Of a stretch of 64,000 nt of DNA, positions 51,338-61,673 are shown in pieces. The notes beneath the pieces were generated by a model. The model searched no databases. It was not told the DNA's origin and saw only the letters and a program-made list of their open reading frames with translations. The stretch is from Gammaproteobacteria bacterium (GTDB lineage: Bacteria > Pseudomonadota > Gammaproteobacteria > Chromatiales > Chromatiaceae): assembly GCA_020445405.1 (NCBI GenBank), contig JAGRGQ010000010.1, positions 1 to 64,000 on the forward strand, written 5' to 3'. Position 1 is the first letter of the stretch; the number at the start of each line of letters is the position of its first letter. The translations under genes and the position numbers were made by a program.

Positions 51338-51402
51338 GACTATCTGGCATTTCCGGTTGTTGTTCTCCGGTTTTTATACAGAATTTTTTCGAAGGTGAAC
51401 AC

Positions 51403-51975
51403 ATGAACTCTTTATATACGCTACATTTTCCGGGTCCGCCTGATACATTTTTCGGTGATTTGGTAATTGCAGATACGATCCAGCAGCATTGGCTGGAGGC
51501 CAATGCTCAACTACAACAAAACTGGTTGGATGGTATCCGCGGTGTTTTCAGCTACTATCAGACGCTGGCTCAGGATACACAGAAACTGCAGAATGAGCTG
51601 TTCGGCCAGTATATAGACTGGTTCAAGCGTTGGACCGGTGGCCTGGCGGCATCCGATGCGGCGCTGCGGAAAGGCGCGGTGCCTGAATCGCCGACAACAT
51701 CCCCCAAAGCAGTGGAACAGAAACAAGCGGTAACGGAAACGCCGCTGCTGCTGGGTTGGGTGGTGGATGATTTCACCAGGATTCGGGGCATCGGCAAGGT
51801 GCTGCAGCAACGCCTCTATGAAGAGGGGGTCGTCAGCTATCTGCAGATCGCCTCCTGGGATGAGGGCGAAATTTCCCGCATCGAAAACGACGTATTGGGC
51901 AGCCGGTATGCCGGACGTATTGTCCGCGACCAGTGGCAGGCGCAGGCCAGGGCTTTGATGGAAAACGGAAAATAG
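51403..51975 (+). CDS. Phasin-like protein fused to a helix-hairpin-helix domain
   Basis: A 190-residue protein with two parts. Residues about 25-80 are helical and rich in Gln, Trp and Leu, similar to short phasin or PhaE-like helices (QLQQNWLDGIRGVFSYYQTL). After a Ser/Thr/Pro linker, residues about 120-185 (DDFTRIRGIGKVLQQRLYEE, then SYLQIASWDEGEISRIENDV) match the HhH domain seen at the end of NuoE- and L21-type fusion proteins, where RIxGIG is the hairpin. HhH domains bind DNA without sequence preference or mediate protein contacts, so this protein might link granules to the nucleoid. AAGGTG lies before the ATG. It follows the phasin gene. Confidence 0.7.
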   Translation: MNSLYTLHFPGPPDTFFGDLVIADTIQQHWLEANAQLQQNWLDGIRGVFSYYQTLAQDTQKLQNELFGQYIDWFKRWTGGLAASDAALRKGAVPESPTTSPKAVEQKQAVTETPLLLGWVVDDFTRIRGIGKVLQQRLYEEGVVSYLQIASWDEGEISRIENDVLGSRYAGRIVRDQWQAQARALMENGK

Positions 51976-52418
51976 CCTGAAGATGCCGGGGTGAGCGTGA
52001 GGGAAACCGAGCCCCTCGCCTCGGTATTGTTCAGGCGCCAATGATACTTTGCGTAGTCTGTTCGGGGCAGAATCGTCAACCGCAGCGACGCCAGCGGTGC
52101 CGCTTGTCGTTCCCTGTTTCCGTTCCTGTCTGACCTGATCGGAATCACGCGCTTCCCAAACCTGGCCCTGTGCGGTTCAGCGCTGTAATCTTTGTCGGGA
52201 ATCGGCACAGAGCCGCTCTTCATTTATTCCCCCGCAGTTTTTTTGCCGGCGGTACACGGCCGGCGCCGCCTGTCACCGGGCAGAAATAAACTGCTTTTAT
52301 GATCCCGGTCGTATTTCGGTTTCAATGGAGAGGCGCTTCGCGCGGCCGCCAGTGCTGGATATCTCCCGAGTTTGGCGGTAAGCTACTGCGCCTTTTCGCA
52401 ATTTCATGTCGGCATTCC
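51976..52418. other. Intergenic region upstream of miaB
   Basis: About 440 bases with no convincing gene or named structure. The miaB frame is open to 52299, but the standard start is at 52419. Confidence 0.4.
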
Positions 52419-53774
52419 ATGTCTGGGAAACTTTTTATCAAGACCTTCGGTTGTCAGATGAACGAGTACGATACTGCCAAGATGGCAGATCTGCTGCGGG
52501 AGTCCCATGGTCTGGAGCTGACTGACCAACCGGAACAGGCGGACGTTTTGCTGCTCAATACCTGCTCTATCCGCGAGAAAGCGCAGGAGAAAGTGTTTTC
52601 CCAGCTGGGCAGATGGCGCCCCTGGAAGGTACGGCATCCTGAGTTGGTGATCGGTGTGGGCGGCTGCGTCGCCAGCCAGGAGGGCGAGGCTATTCGTGAG
52701 CGCGCCCCTTACGTCGATCTGGTGTTCGGCCCGCAGACATTGCATCGGCTGCCGCAAATGCTCGATGACAGTCGCCAGCGGCGTGTGCCTGTGGTCGACG
52801 TCTCATTTCCCGAAATCGAGAAGTTCGACTGTCTGCCGGAACCCAGGGCGGATGGTCCCACCGCTTTCGTCTCGGTTATGGAGGGCTGCTCCAAGTACTG
52901 CACCTATTGCGTAGTTCCCTATACGCGGGGTGAGGAGATCAGCCGCCCGTTCGACGACGTGATCGCCGAGGTCGCCAAACTGGCGGCGCAGGGCGTGCGT
53001 GAAGTCAATCTGCTGGGGCAGAACGTCAACGCTTACAGGGGCGTGCTTCATGATGGCGGAGTTGCCGATCTGGCACTGTTGATACGCTATGTCGCGGCGA
53101 TTGACGGCATCGATCGGATTCGGTTTACCACCTCCCATCCGGTTGAGTTCGACGACAGCCTGATCGATGTCTATGCCGATGTGCCGGAACTTGTCAGCCA
53201 TCTGCACCTGCCGGTTCAGAGCGGTTCCGACCGTGTTCTTGCTTTGATGAAACGCGGGCACACTGCATTCGACTACAAATCCAGGATTCGCCGCCTCCGT
53301 CAACGTCGCCCCGGAATCAGTCTGTCGTCTGATTTTATCGTGGGTTTCCCCGGCGAAACCGATGAGGATTTTGAACATACGATGCGCCTGATAGAGGAGG
53401 TGGGCTTCGATCACTCATTCAGTTTCATCTACAGCGCGCGTCCCGGAACCCCCGCCGCTGAAATGGCGGATGGAATTCCACTGGAAGTGAAACAGCGGCG
53501 CCTGGAAAGGCTTCAACGTCGCATTGGCGAGATGGCGCAGGGCGTCAGCCGGGGTATGGTGGGGCGAACCGAACGGGTTTTGGTCGAACGCACAGCGCGC
53601 AAGGATGCCAGACAACTGGCCGGACGAACCGAAAACAACCGGGTAGTCAATTTTGACGGATCCGCCGCGTTGATCGGCCGGTTCGTGGATCTGGAAATTA
53701 CCGAAGCCCTGCCCAATTCACTACGCGGTCGGCTGACGGCGGAAGTGGGATTGGGAAGCGGTGTCTCCAGCTGA
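52419..53774 (+). CDS. miaB: tRNA-2-methylthio-N6-dimethylallyladenosine synthase MiaB
   Basis: A 451-residue radical SAM methylthiotransferase that converts i6A37 to ms2i6A37 in tRNAs reading codons that start with U. The N-terminal UPF0004 domain has [11 protein letters not shown] (C12) and [14 protein letters not shown] plus GGCVAS, which bind the auxiliary cluster; the radical SAM motif is [13 protein letters not shown]; a TRAM domain ends the protein. The ATG at 52419 gives the standard N-terminus [10 protein letters not shown]. It leads a same-strand block with phoH, ybeY, corC and lnt, the conserved gammaproteobacterial order. Confidence 0.96.
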   Translation: MSGKLFIKTFGCQMNEYDTAKMADLLRESHGLELTDQPEQADVLLLNTCSIREKAQEKVFSQLGRWRPWKVRHPELVIGVGGCVASQEGEAIRERAPYVDLVFGPQTLHRLPQMLDDSRQRRVPVVDVSFPEIEKFDCLPEPRADGPTAFVSVMEGCSKYCTYCVVPYTRGEEISRPFDDVIAEVAKLAAQGVREVNLLGQNVNAYRGVLHDGGVADLALLIRYVAAIDGIDRIRFTTSHPVEFDDSLIDVYADVPELVSHLHLPVQSGSDRVLALMKRGHTAFDYKSRIRRLRQRRPGISLSSDFIVGFPGETDEDFEHTMRLIEEVGFDHSFSFIYSARPGTPAAEMADGIPLEVKQRRLERLQRRIGEMAQGVSRGMVGRTERVLVERTARKDARQLAGRTENNRVVNFDGSAALIGRFVDLEITEALPNSLRGRLTAEVGLGSGVSS

Positions 53775-53890
53775 ATATGCGGGGTCAGCTGTGCAGCTGA
53801 ATGGATTTACCCTCCGGCAATGGCAGATCTATCAACCATCCGAACCGCATCTCCCATCTCTACTTTTGAAAACCACGTTGAAACCGAATC

Positions 53891-54874
53891 GTGTCTGATC
53901 ATCCCCAGTCAATCGACTTGACGCTATTACCCGAAGACAACGCACGGTTGGCCAATTTGTGTGGTCAACTGGATGAGCATCTACGCCAGATTGAGCGCAG
54001 ACTGGGTATCGAGATCAATAATCGCGGCAATCATTTTCGCCTGATAGGCGAAGGCGCTGCGATCCGTGCCGGTGAAGAGGTTGTCCGGGGGCTGTATGCA
54101 GCAACCGAAAGCCAGCCAATAACGCCCGAGCAGGTGCACCTTTTTCTGCAGGAGTCGGGTATCGAGTTGATGTTGCGCCAGGAAGCGCTTAAGGAACTGC
54201 CGGAAGTGGTGATCAAGACCCGTCGTTGCCTGATCCGTCCGCGCGGGAAGAACCAGCAGGAGTATCTGCATAAGATTCTTACCCACGACATAAATTTTGG
54301 GATTGGCCCGGCCGGTACTGGCAAGACCTATCTCGCGGTTGCCAGTGCGGTAGATGCGCTGGAGCGCGACCAGGTCAGGCGTATTCTGCTGGTACGGCCG
54401 GCGGTGGAGGCGGGAGAGCGCCTCGGCTTTCTGCCGGGGGATCTGGCCCAGAAAATAGATCCTTATCTTCGGCCGCTGTACGACGCGCTGTATGAAATGC
54501 TTGGATTCGAACGGGTGGGAAAACTGATAGAGCGCAATGTTATCGAGGTCGCGCCGCTCGCCTACATGCGCGGGCGTACATTGAATGAGTCCTACATTAT
54601 TCTGGACGAGGCCCAGAATACCACGCCGGAACAGATGAAGATGTTCCTGACCAGAATCGGCTTCGGTTCCACCGCTGTTGTCAATGGCGATGTGACCCAG
54701 ATCGATCTGCCGCGCGGTCAGAGCTCCGGACTGCGCCAGGCAGCGGAAATTCTCGCCAAAGTGGAGGGTATCAGCTTTACCTTTTTCAATGCCAGCGATG
54801 TGGTACGGCACCTGCTGGTGCAGCGTATCGTCAACGCCTATGATCGATTTTCCGAGTCCCAGGATTCCGAGTGA
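53891..54874 (+). CDS. ybeZ: PhoH-like ATPase (YbeZ)
   Basis: A 327-residue PhoH family ATPase, thought to work with YbeY in rRNA maturation. The Walker A motif is [11 protein letters not shown] (about residue 138), the Walker [22 protein letters not shown]-like segment about residue 235, with [20 protein letters not shown] between them. An N-terminal KH-like region precedes. The start is a GTG at 53891 without a strong ribosome binding site. Its stop overlaps the start of ybeY (GTGA). Confidence 0.93.
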   Translation: MSDHPQSIDLTLLPEDNARLANLCGQLDEHLRQIERRLGIEINNRGNHFRLIGEGAAIRAGEEVVRGLYAATESQPITPEQVHLFLQESGIELMLRQEALKELPEVVIKTRRCLIRPRGKNQQEYLHKILTHDINFGIGPAGTGKTYLAVASAVDALERDQVRRILLVRPAVEAGERLGFLPGDLAQKIDPYLRPLYDALYEMLGFERVGKLIERNVIEVAPLAYMRGRTLNESYIILDEAQNTTPEQMKMFLTRIGFGSTAVVNGDVTQIDLPRGQSSGLRQAAEILAKVEGISFTFFNASDVVRHLLVQRIVNAYDRFSESQDSE

Positions 54875-55335
54875 GAGTCGAAATCGATCTTCAGAGAGCC
54901 ACCGGTGTCGCCGACCTCCCCGAAGAGGATGATTTTCGGCGCTGGGCAGAGATGGTTCTGAAGGGGCGCAGAAAGCGGACCGAATTGACCATCCGGGTGG
55001 TGGATGAGATCGAGAGCCGAAATCTGAACCGGACGTATCGTGGACAGGACAAAGCGACAAATGTACTCTCGTTTCCGTTCGATGCGCCTGCCGTTGCCGG
55101 CTCGGATCTGCTCGGAGACCTGGTGATCTGCGCGCCGCTGGTGCAGCGCGAAGCCGAGCTCCAGGGAAAGCATGCCAGCGCGCACTGGGCGCACCTGGTG
55201 GTGCACGGATTGCTGCATCTGCTGGGGCTGGATCATCGCACCGATCAGGAGGCGGCGGAGATGGAGTCTGTGGAGGTGACGATTCTTTCGAGATTGGGAT
55301 TTTCAGATCCATACAGTGACGATCAGCGATTATGA
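54871..55335 (+). CDS. ybeY: Endoribonuclease YbeY
   Basis: A 154-residue zinc endoribonuclease that takes part in 16S rRNA 3' end maturation and ribosome quality control. The metal motif [11 protein letters not shown] (H-x3-H-x5-H) is intact, and [19 protein letters not shown] is the conserved region before it. It begins at GTG inside the ybeZ stop and ends four bases into the corC start (ATGA). Coupled expression with ybeZ supports the known partnership. Confidence 0.95.
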   Translation: MRVEIDLQRATGVADLPEEDDFRRWAEMVLKGRRKRTELTIRVVDEIESRNLNRTYRGQDKATNVLSFPFDAPAVAGSDLLGDLVICAPLVQREAELQGKHASAHWAHLVVHGLLHLLGLDHRTDQEAAEMESVEVTILSRLGFSDPYSDDQRL

Positions 55336-56195
55336 GCAAGAAAGGAACCGGAGGCGGCTCGGTGTTCCGTCGCTGGGCGAGAGAGGTGTCGGACCGATTC
55401 AGCGGTGGACCCGAGAACAGGACGCAATTGATACAGCTGCTGCGGGAGGCTAAAAAACACAATCTGCTGGATGCCGAAGCGCTCTCCATGATCGAAGGGG
55501 TACTGCAGGTTTCGGAGCTCAGGGTGCGGGATATCATGATTCCCCGTGCCAATATGGTGGTCATCGACCGGGACGATCCCATCGAAAAATTTTTACCGAT
55601 CGTGATCGAATCGGCTCACTCCAGATTTCCGGTCATCGGAGATGATCGGAGCGAGGTGGTCGGCATAATCCTGGCAAAGGATCTGCTGGCATATTCCGGT
55701 AAAAAGAGCCGCCGGCATTTCGACATCCGGGACGTCCTGCGTTCCGCTGTGTTCGTGCCGGAGAGCAAGCGGCTCAACGTGCTGCTCAATGAGTTCCGGA
55801 GCAGCCGCAATCACATGGCCATAGTGGTCGACGAATATGGTGCCTCCGCCGGTCTGGTGACAATCGAGGATGTCCTGGAGCAGATTGTCGGCGAGATCGA
55901 GGATGAGCACGACTTTGAGGAAGAGGCGACCATACTCAAGCGCGGGGAGCGCGAATATACGGCCAAGGCGCACACCACTATCGACGAATTTAACCACTTT
56001 TTCGGCACCCACTTTCCGAATGCCGACTTCGATACGCTTTCCGGACTGGTTACCAGTGCGCTGGGACACCTGCCGCAAAGAGGCGAGAGCGTAGAGATCG
56101 GAAAGTTCAGATTCAAGGTATTGCGGGCCGACAGTCGGCGTATACATCTGTTGAGTATTCGCCTCCGGAAAGAGGATTCCGGTGGCGGTATCTGA
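55332..56195 (+). CDS. corC: CorC/YbeX family transporter-associated protein
   Basis: A 287-residue cytosolic protein with paired CBS domains (about 60-185, [16 protein letters not shown] and [17 protein letters not shown]) and a C-terminal CorC_HlyC domain (about 200-280, [16 protein letters not shown]). It lacks the membrane domain of the CNNM homologue at 29475. Family members affect Mg2+ and Co2+ efflux together with CorA and are linked to ribosome metabolism through neighbours such as ybeY. Starts at ATGA overlap with ybeY; lnt begins inside its last codons. Confidence 0.93.
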   Translation: MSKKGTGGGSVFRRWAREVSDRFSGGPENRTQLIQLLREAKKHNLLDAEALSMIEGVLQVSELRVRDIMIPRANMVVIDRDDPIEKFLPIVIESAHSRFPVIGDDRSEVVGIILAKDLLAYSGKKSRRHFDIRDVLRSAVFVPESKRLNVLLNEFRSSRNHMAIVVDEYGASAGLVTIEDVLEQIVGEIEDEHDFEEEATILKRGEREYTAKAHTTIDEFNHFFGTHFPNADFDTLSGLVTSALGHLPQRGESVEIGKFRFKVLRADSRRIHLLSIRLRKEDSGGGI

Positions 56196-57726
56196 AGCAG
56201 GCACGAGTATTTTGCGCTTAGCCGCACCGCAATCCATGCTTCCGCGATCGTTGCTCGCGTTCGCTGCCGGATCCCTCACAGTACTCGCGTTCGCCCCTTT
56301 CACGCTCCATTTTCTCGCTGTTGCGGGGACCTTTGTGCTGTTTCTGCTGTGGCTGGATGCCTCTCCCGCGCAGGCATTCCGGGAGGGTTGGCTGTATGGC
56401 GCCGGTCTGATGGGGTTCGGTGTATTCTGGATGCACATCAGCATCGATCAGTTCGGCAATGTCGGGACCCTGCTGGCAGTGGTTATTACGCTGCTGTTTG
56501 CAGCTTTGATGGCGCTCTACTACGGTGCGGTCGGTTGGCTGGCGGTAAAAATCCCTCAGGCGCAGGCTGGACCGGCCTTAAAGCTGGTTTCGGTCTGCCT
56601 GCTGTGGACGCTGTTTGAATGGTTGCGCGGCTGGCTGTTGAGCGGTTTTCCGTGGCTGGCGCTGGGTTATTCGCAGATTGATTCGATACTGGCAGGCTGG
56701 GCGCCGCTGCTGGGCGTATACGGTGTCACGCTGGCGGTGGCCCTGACCGCGGCATCTTTGCTCGGGCTCCTGCTGGCCACCGGTTATTCCCGGTTGCTGT
56801 TTGTTGCCCTGCTCACGATGAGCTGGGGCGGGGGGTTCCTGTTGACGGGGCAGGCGTGGACCCGGGCCGCCGGCAAACCCATTTCGGTCAGTATTGTCCA
56901 GGGTAATGTTGCTCAGCAGGAGAAATGGAGACAGGAGAATCTACAGCCGACTCTGGATCTCTACACCGCGCTGACCCGGAAGAGCTGGCACAGTGACCTG
57001 ATCATCTGGCCGGAAACCGCGGTTCCCTCGTTCGCGGCGCAGGTCGAGGAAAGTTTCCTGAGACCCATGGAGATGGAGGCGAAAGCGAACCGCAGCACAC
57101 TGCTGGTTGGCATTGCCGACTGGAAACCGGGTAACAAATACTACAATGCCATGCTGGCGCTGGGGAACGAACGCGCTGCCTACCACAAACGTCATCTGGT
57201 CCCATTCGGCGAATTCCTGCCTTTGAAACCATTGCTGCAGCCGCTGATCAATTGGCTGCAGATACCGATGTCCGATTTTTCTCCGGGGAGGGAGGGAAGC
57301 CCCCTGCTTACGCTGGCCGGTTGGTCCGCGGGCATATCCATCTGCTATGAAGATGCGTTTGGCGCGGAAGTGATCGCTGCGCTGCCGCAAGCGGCATTTC
57401 TTGTGAACGCCAGCAATGATGCCTGGTTCGGTGACTCGCTCGCGCTGCCGCAGCATCTTGAAATCGCCCGTATGCGGGCGCTGGAGAGCGGCCGCTATCT
57501 GCTGCGCTCGACCAACACGGGTATCTCCGCGATCATCGCGCCGGATGGACGGGTCGCAGCCGCCTCCCCTGCGTTCGAGCGGGATGTGCTGACCGGTCTG
57601 GTTACGCCACTCCAGGGCATGACGCCATACGCCCGCTGGGGCAACTGGGCGATTGTCTCGTTCGCGGCTGGCGGCTTGTTGATACCGGTGGCCATGCGAT
57701 GGCGGCAGGATAAACCGGTGGTTTGA
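56182..57726 (+). CDS. lnt: Apolipoprotein N-acyltransferase Lnt
   Basis: A 514-residue inner-membrane enzyme adding the third acyl chain to lipoproteins. About seven helices come first (to about residue 215), followed by the periplasmic carbon-nitrogen hydrolase domain with the catalytic Glu in IIWPETAVPS, the Lys near YHKRHLVPFGEFLP and the Cys in GISICYEDAFG. A C-terminal helix closes the protein. The GTG at 56182 overlaps corC by 14 bases; an ATG at 56236 is an alternative start that removes 18 residues. It would process lipoproteins such as the candidate cytochrome at 24 kb. Confidence 0.94.
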   Translation: MAVSEAGTSILRLAAPQSMLPRSLLAFAAGSLTVLAFAPFTLHFLAVAGTFVLFLLWLDASPAQAFREGWLYGAGLMGFGVFWMHISIDQFGNVGTLLAVVITLLFAALMALYYGAVGWLAVKIPQAQAGPALKLVSVCLLWTLFEWLRGWLLSGFPWLALGYSQIDSILAGWAPLLGVYGVTLAVALTAASLLGLLLATGYSRLLFVALLTMSWGGGFLLTGQAWTRAAGKPISVSIVQGNVAQQEKWRQENLQPTLDLYTALTRKSWHSDLIIWPETAVPSFAAQVEESFLRPMEMEAKANRSTLLVGIADWKPGNKYYNAMLALGNERAAYHKRHLVPFGEFLPLKPLLQPLINWLQIPMSDFSPGREGSPLLTLAGWSAGISICYEDAFGAEVIAALPQAAFLVNASNDAWFGDSLALPQHLEIARMRALESGRYLLRSTNTGISAIIAPDGRVAAASPAFERDVLTGLVTPLQGMTPYARWGNWAIVSFAAGGLLIPVAMRWRQDKPVV

Positions 57727-57750
57727 GGTGTGCTGAAAACCGGGTCCGCG

Positions 57751-58917
57751 TCATCTGTTCCGGACGGGGACGTCCGACAGCACGAGGCGTCCCTGCAGCA
57801 GCCGCGGCATGAGTCGGCCAGCGAGAACCTCAAGCAGGCTCTCTCCAGCCAGCATTCGGCGCCAGCCGTGCAGGAGCTCCAGCTCTCTCTCCCCGGCGAC
57901 CAGCTGTTCCAGCGTGCTCCGGCTGGCCAATACGGCCGGGCTGACCTGATTCTGATCCGCCAGCAGACGCAGGCTGCACATCAGTAGGTCCGTCACTGCC
58001 TCCTGATTCGGATTCAGTCGAGCGGGCGGTTGTCCATCTCTCGGCCAGCTACTCCTGGGCAGCGCGCAGGACTCTTCGATCAGCGCCAGCAGCTGCCCGC
58101 CGTGGCGCTGCACGCTGCTTTGATCCACTCCTCTGATCCGGGCCAGATCGTCGAGATTTTTCGGTAATCTTCTGGCCAGATCAACCAGTATCTCGTCTTT
58201 TACTATCCAACGTCTGGGACGGTCGGACTCGATGGCCTGGTTTTCCCGCCAGGCTGTCAATCGCTGAAGCACCGCCAACTGGACACCCTTCAGTCGTTGC
58301 CGGCCCTTGATTTTCTGCCAGGCGCTGTCAGGATCGATCCGGTAGGTATCCGGGTCAGCAAGCAGTGTGAACTCCTCCTGCAGCCAATTCTCCCTCCCCA
58401 GCTTTCTCAGCCTGTTATCGAGATCGTTATAGATTTCGCCCAGGTAAATTACATCGTCCAGGGCATATCGCAGCTGCCCTGGCTGCAGCGGCCTGCGGGA
58501 CCAGTCGGTTCGGGTGTGCCCTTTGTCGAGTTCGATTCCCAGCAGCTTCTGCACCAGACTGGCATAGCCGAGCTGTTCTCCCAATCCCAGCAGCGTGGCG
58601 GCAAGCTGGGTATCGAACAGCGGAGCCGGCAGTTTTTGCCACAGGAAGTTGAATATCTCCAGATCCTGCCGACCCGCATGAAACACCTTGACAATGGAGG
58701 GGTCCATAATAATCTCAATCAACGGATCGAGCCTGTTCAGGCTAAGCGGATCTACGCAGGCAGCGGTTTTCCCATTGCACACCTGCAGCAGACAGAGCTT
58801 TGGATAGTAGGTTTTCTCCCGCATGAATTCGGTGTCCAGCGCCAGCCATTCACTCTGCCTTATTGCTTCGCATAGCTGTTCCAGTTGCTCGGGTTTATCG
58901 ATATAACTTTCCTGCAT
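57751..58917 (-). CDS. rnd: Ribonuclease D
   Basis: A 388-residue 3'-5' exoribonuclease acting in tRNA 3' maturation. The DEDD catalytic motifs are LALDTEFMREKTYY (Exo I), VFHAGRQDLEIF (Exo II) and LRYALDDVIYLGEI (Exo III, DEDDy type with Tyr), and two HRDC domains follow (about 205-290 and 305-380). It is convergent with lnt, with only 24 bases between the ends, and is monocistronic. Confidence 0.95.
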   Translation of the reverse strand: MQESYIDKPEQLEQLCEAIRQSEWLALDTEFMREKTYYPKLCLLQVCNGKTAACVDPLSLNRLDPLIEIIMDPSIVKVFHAGRQDLEIFNFLWQKLPAPLFDTQLAATLLGLGEQLGYASLVQKLLGIELDKGHTRTDWSRRPLQPGQLRYALDDVIYLGEIYNDLDNRLRKLGRENWLQEEFTLLADPDTYRIDPDSAWQKIKGRQRLKGVQLAVLQRLTAWRENQAIESDRPRRWIVKDEILVDLARRLPKNLDDLARIRGVDQSSVQRHGGQLLALIEESCALPRSSWPRDGQPPARLNPNQEAVTDLLMCSLRLLADQNQVSPAVLASRSTLEQLVAGERELELLHGWRRMLAGESLLEVLAGRLMPRLLQGRLVLSDVPVRNR

Positions 58918-59141
58918 TGCTCTCTCATGTCATCAAGTATCGGGTGGCAGAGGATAACACTCTTGTGCAAGGTTTTTCCTGGCTGCATCAGGATGTATCA
59001 TGCTCCTGGCGCCAGCGCGGTCAAGTGCTGGTCCGGTAACGGTCAGACGCCACTATCGACGGAAGCTGTTCCGCGGCGTTAATGGCTGTTGTAACGTTCG
59101 TCGTGGATGGCGTTGATTGACCTGAATTTGAGGATCCTCTA

Positions 59142-59657
59142 TTGGGCAGACTGCTCAACGTGTTTGTCGACATCTGTCTGCTGCGGGCCGGTCCCCAGGA
59201 TCTGCCCGGATCGCATTTTCTGGTTTTGCTGACGGCGTCTCTCTCGCTGTTGACCGGTACGCTGGTTATCGTGGGAACCTTTGGCAGTCTGGATACTGCC
59301 CTGGCTGCCCAGCTGCTGGACATCCTGTTGCTGCTGGGACTGCTGAGGCTGGTGCTGCAGCTAACCGGCAAGTCGGCCAGGTTTCCGCAAACGGCATCCG
59401 CACTGTTTGGGTCCGGTGTTCTGATCAATCTTGTAACCATGCCGCTGCAGCTGCTCGGTTCGGCTGATTCCCCGGCATCCAGCGGCGGTGGATTGAGCGG
59501 GTTGTTCTACCTGGCGCTGGTTATCTGGGCACTGGTGATAGTCGGGCACATTATCAGGCATACCCTGGAGATAAGGATAGCGGCGGGTATCGCGATCGCG
59601 CTGGGTTATTTTCTGATCGTCAATTACATCGTTCAAAGCCTGTTTACGGTGGCTTGA
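59142..59657 (+). CDS. Membrane protein of unknown function, upstream of mpl
   Basis: A 171-residue protein with four or five hydrophobic helices (for example LVLLTASLSLLTGTLVIVGT and LFYLALVIWALVIVGHII) and few charged residues. I do not know its function; the layout resembles YIP1-like membrane proteins. It starts at a TTG with GAGGA seven bases upstream, and ends one base before the mpl ATG, so the two are translationally linked. Small membrane proteins of this kind are found next to mpl in other gammaproteobacteria to my knowledge, but that is recollection. Confidence 0.75.
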   Translation: MGRLLNVFVDICLLRAGPQDLPGSHFLVLLTASLSLLTGTLVIVGTFGSLDTALAAQLLDILLLLGLLRLVLQLTGKSARFPQTASALFGSGVLINLVTMPLQLLGSADSPASSGGGLSGLFYLALVIWALVIVGHIIRHTLEIRIAAGIAIALGYFLIVNYIVQSLFTVA

Positions 59658-59658
59658 C

Positions 59659-61044
59659 ATGCACATACATATTCTCGGGATCTGCGGTACTTTCATGGGA
59701 GGGCTTGCCTTGCTCGCGCGGGCGCTGGGCCATCGGGTCAGCGGGTCGGATGCCGATGTCTATCCACCGATGAGTACGCAACTGGAAGCGGCGGGTATTC
59801 ATCTGATGACGGGCTATTCTCCGCATCACCTGCAACCGGCGCCGGATTGCGTCGTCGTGGGGAACGCCATGTCCCGCGGCAATCCGGCGGTGGAGTATAT
59901 GCTGGATCAGGGTTTGGCGTACTCATCGGGGCCGCAGTGGCTGGCGGAGCAGGTGCTGCAGGGACGCTGGGTGTTGGCGGTGGCGGGTACTCACGGAAAA
60001 ACCAGCAGCGCCAGCCTGTTGGCCTGGATACTGGAGGAAGCCGGACTGTCACCGGGTTTTCTGATCGGCGGCGTGCCTGAGAACTTCGGCATATCGGCCA
60101 GGCTGGGAGGGTCTCCGTTTTTTATCGTTGAGGCGGACGAGTACGATACCGCCTTCTTCGACAAGCGGTCCAAATTTGTTCACTACCGGCCGCGTACCCT
60201 GATTCTGAACAATCTGGAGTTTGACCATGCGGACATATTTGAAAATCTGCCTATGATACAGCGCCAATTCCACCACCTGGTGCGTACCGTTCCGGCGTCC
60301 GGTTTGATCATCGCACCTGCCGGAGAGCAGGCCATGGAAGAGGTGCTGTCGATGGGTTGTTGGACGCCAGTGGAGAGGTTCTCCGTTGTCGATGCCACCG
60401 CCCAGTGGCGCGCTGAACACGCCACCCCGGACGGCGGGGCGTTTGATGTGCTGTTCGAGGGGCAGCACCAGGGGCGCGTCGAGTGGCGATTGTCCGGCCG
60501 CCACAGCATCGCCAATGCGCTGGCCGCAATTGCGGCCGCCCGTCACGTTGGCGTTCCGCCCAAACTGGCGATTCAAGCCATGACCGGTTTTCGTAATGTG
60601 AAGCGGCGCATGGAGCTGCGCGGGGAGGTGGCGGGTGTTAGTGTCTATGATGATTTCGCCCACCATCCCACCGCCATCGAAACAACTCTGCAGGGACTGC
60701 GCGCCCGGGTCGGCCCCGACACCCGAATTATCGCTATCCTGGAGCTGAGGTCGAACACCATGCGCATGGGCGTACATGCGTCCCGTCTGCCGGCTGCGCT
60801 CGATTTGGCGGACCAGGTGCTGGTCTACTCCCCGGAAAACCTGGATTGGGACGCTGCCGCCGTCTTCGCCGCTATGGGCGGCAGAGCGGTAGTGCTGGAT
60901 AATGTGGAGGCGATAGTCTCTCTGGTGGCAGCCACAGCCCATGCCGGTGATCAGGTGCTGGTGATGAGCAATGGCGGTTTTGAACGGATACACCAACGTC
61001 TGCTGGATAGGCTGAAAGAGAGTGGAGCGGTCGTCAATGAGTGA
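59659..61044 (+). CDS. mpl: UDP-N-acetylmuramate:L-Ala-gamma-D-Glu-meso-DAP ligase (Mpl)
   Basis: A 461-residue Mur ligase family enzyme that reattaches the recycled tripeptide to UDP-MurNAc. The N-terminal [20 protein letters not shown] region is the Mpl form of the Mur UDP site; the ATP loop is [14 protein letters not shown] (about residue 112-125), followed by [19 protein letters not shown] and [14 protein letters not shown], both typical of Mpl rather than MurC. Cytosolic, peptidoglycan recycling. It overlaps ubiX by 8 bases. Confidence 0.95.
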   Translation: MHIHILGICGTFMGGLALLARALGHRVSGSDADVYPPMSTQLEAAGIHLMTGYSPHHLQPAPDCVVVGNAMSRGNPAVEYMLDQGLAYSSGPQWLAEQVLQGRWVLAVAGTHGKTSSASLLAWILEEAGLSPGFLIGGVPENFGISARLGGSPFFIVEADEYDTAFFDKRSKFVHYRPRTLILNNLEFDHADIFENLPMIQRQFHHLVRTVPASGLIIAPAGEQAMEEVLSMGCWTPVERFSVVDATAQWRAEHATPDGGAFDVLFEGQHQGRVEWRLSGRHSIANALAAIAAARHVGVPPKLAIQAMTGFRNVKRRMELRGEVAGVSVYDDFAHHPTAIETTLQGLRARVGPDTRIIAILELRSNTMRMGVHASRLPAALDLADQVLVYSPENLDWDAAAVFAAMGGRAVVLDNVEAIVSLVAATAHAGDQVLVMSNGGFERIHQRLLDRLKESGAVVNE

Positions 61045-61663
61045 AGCCGGTCAGACTATCGCCCTGGCGATTACCGGCGCATCCGGCGCCGACTACGGAT
61101 TGAGGCTGCTGGAGTGCCTGTTGCACGCGCAGTGCCGGGTCTACCTGATGATTTCAAAGGCCGCGCAGGTGGTGATCTCCCTCGAAAGCGAACTCTCCAT
61201 ACCGGCGCAGCCTGCGGCAGCGCAGGCAATGCTGAGCGAACGCTTCGGTGCTGCGCCGGAGCAATTGCGGGTATTCGGGCGTGAGCAGTGGACCGCGCCA
61301 GTGGCGAGCGGCTCCAGTGCGCCGAAGGCGATGGTCATTGCCCCCTGTTCCACCGGCACCCTGTCGGCTATTGCCTGCGGTGCCAGCAATAATCTGATCG
61401 AGCGAGCCGCAGATGTGATGTTGAAGGAGCGGCGAAAATTGATTCTGATGATCAGGGAGACGCCGCTATCCACGATTCATCTGGAGAACATGCTCAAGCT
61501 TTCCCGTCTTGGCGTAACGATCATGCCAGCCAGTCCGGGCTTTTACCAATGCCCGCGCACAGTTGAGGAGTTGGTCGATTTCATGGTGGCGCGGGTTTTG
61601 GATCATCTGTCGATTGAGCATCGGTTGCTGCGGCGCTGGGGTGAAACCTCCGGGGATTCCTGA
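61037..61663 (+). CDS. ubiX: Flavin prenyltransferase UbiX
   Basis: A 208-residue enzyme making prenylated FMN, the cofactor of UbiD decarboxylases in ubiquinone synthesis. The N-terminal [18 protein letters not shown] is the FMN-binding loop, [20 protein letters not shown] the central family motif, and [20 protein letters not shown] with MPASPGFY the C-terminal one. The ATG at 61037 lies inside mpl; a GTG at 61022 is possible but extends the N-terminus abnormally. No ubiD gene is in the window. Confidence 0.94.
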   Translation: MSEAGQTIALAITGASGADYGLRLLECLLHAQCRVYLMISKAAQVVISLESELSIPAQPAAAQAMLSERFGAAPEQLRVFGREQWTAPVASGSSAPKAMVIAPCSTGTLSAIACGASNNLIERAADVMLKERRKLILMIRETPLSTIHLENMLKLSRLGVTIMPASPGFYQCPRTVEELVDFMVARVLDHLSIEHRLLRRWGETSGDS

Positions 61664-61673
61664 TTGACCCGCT

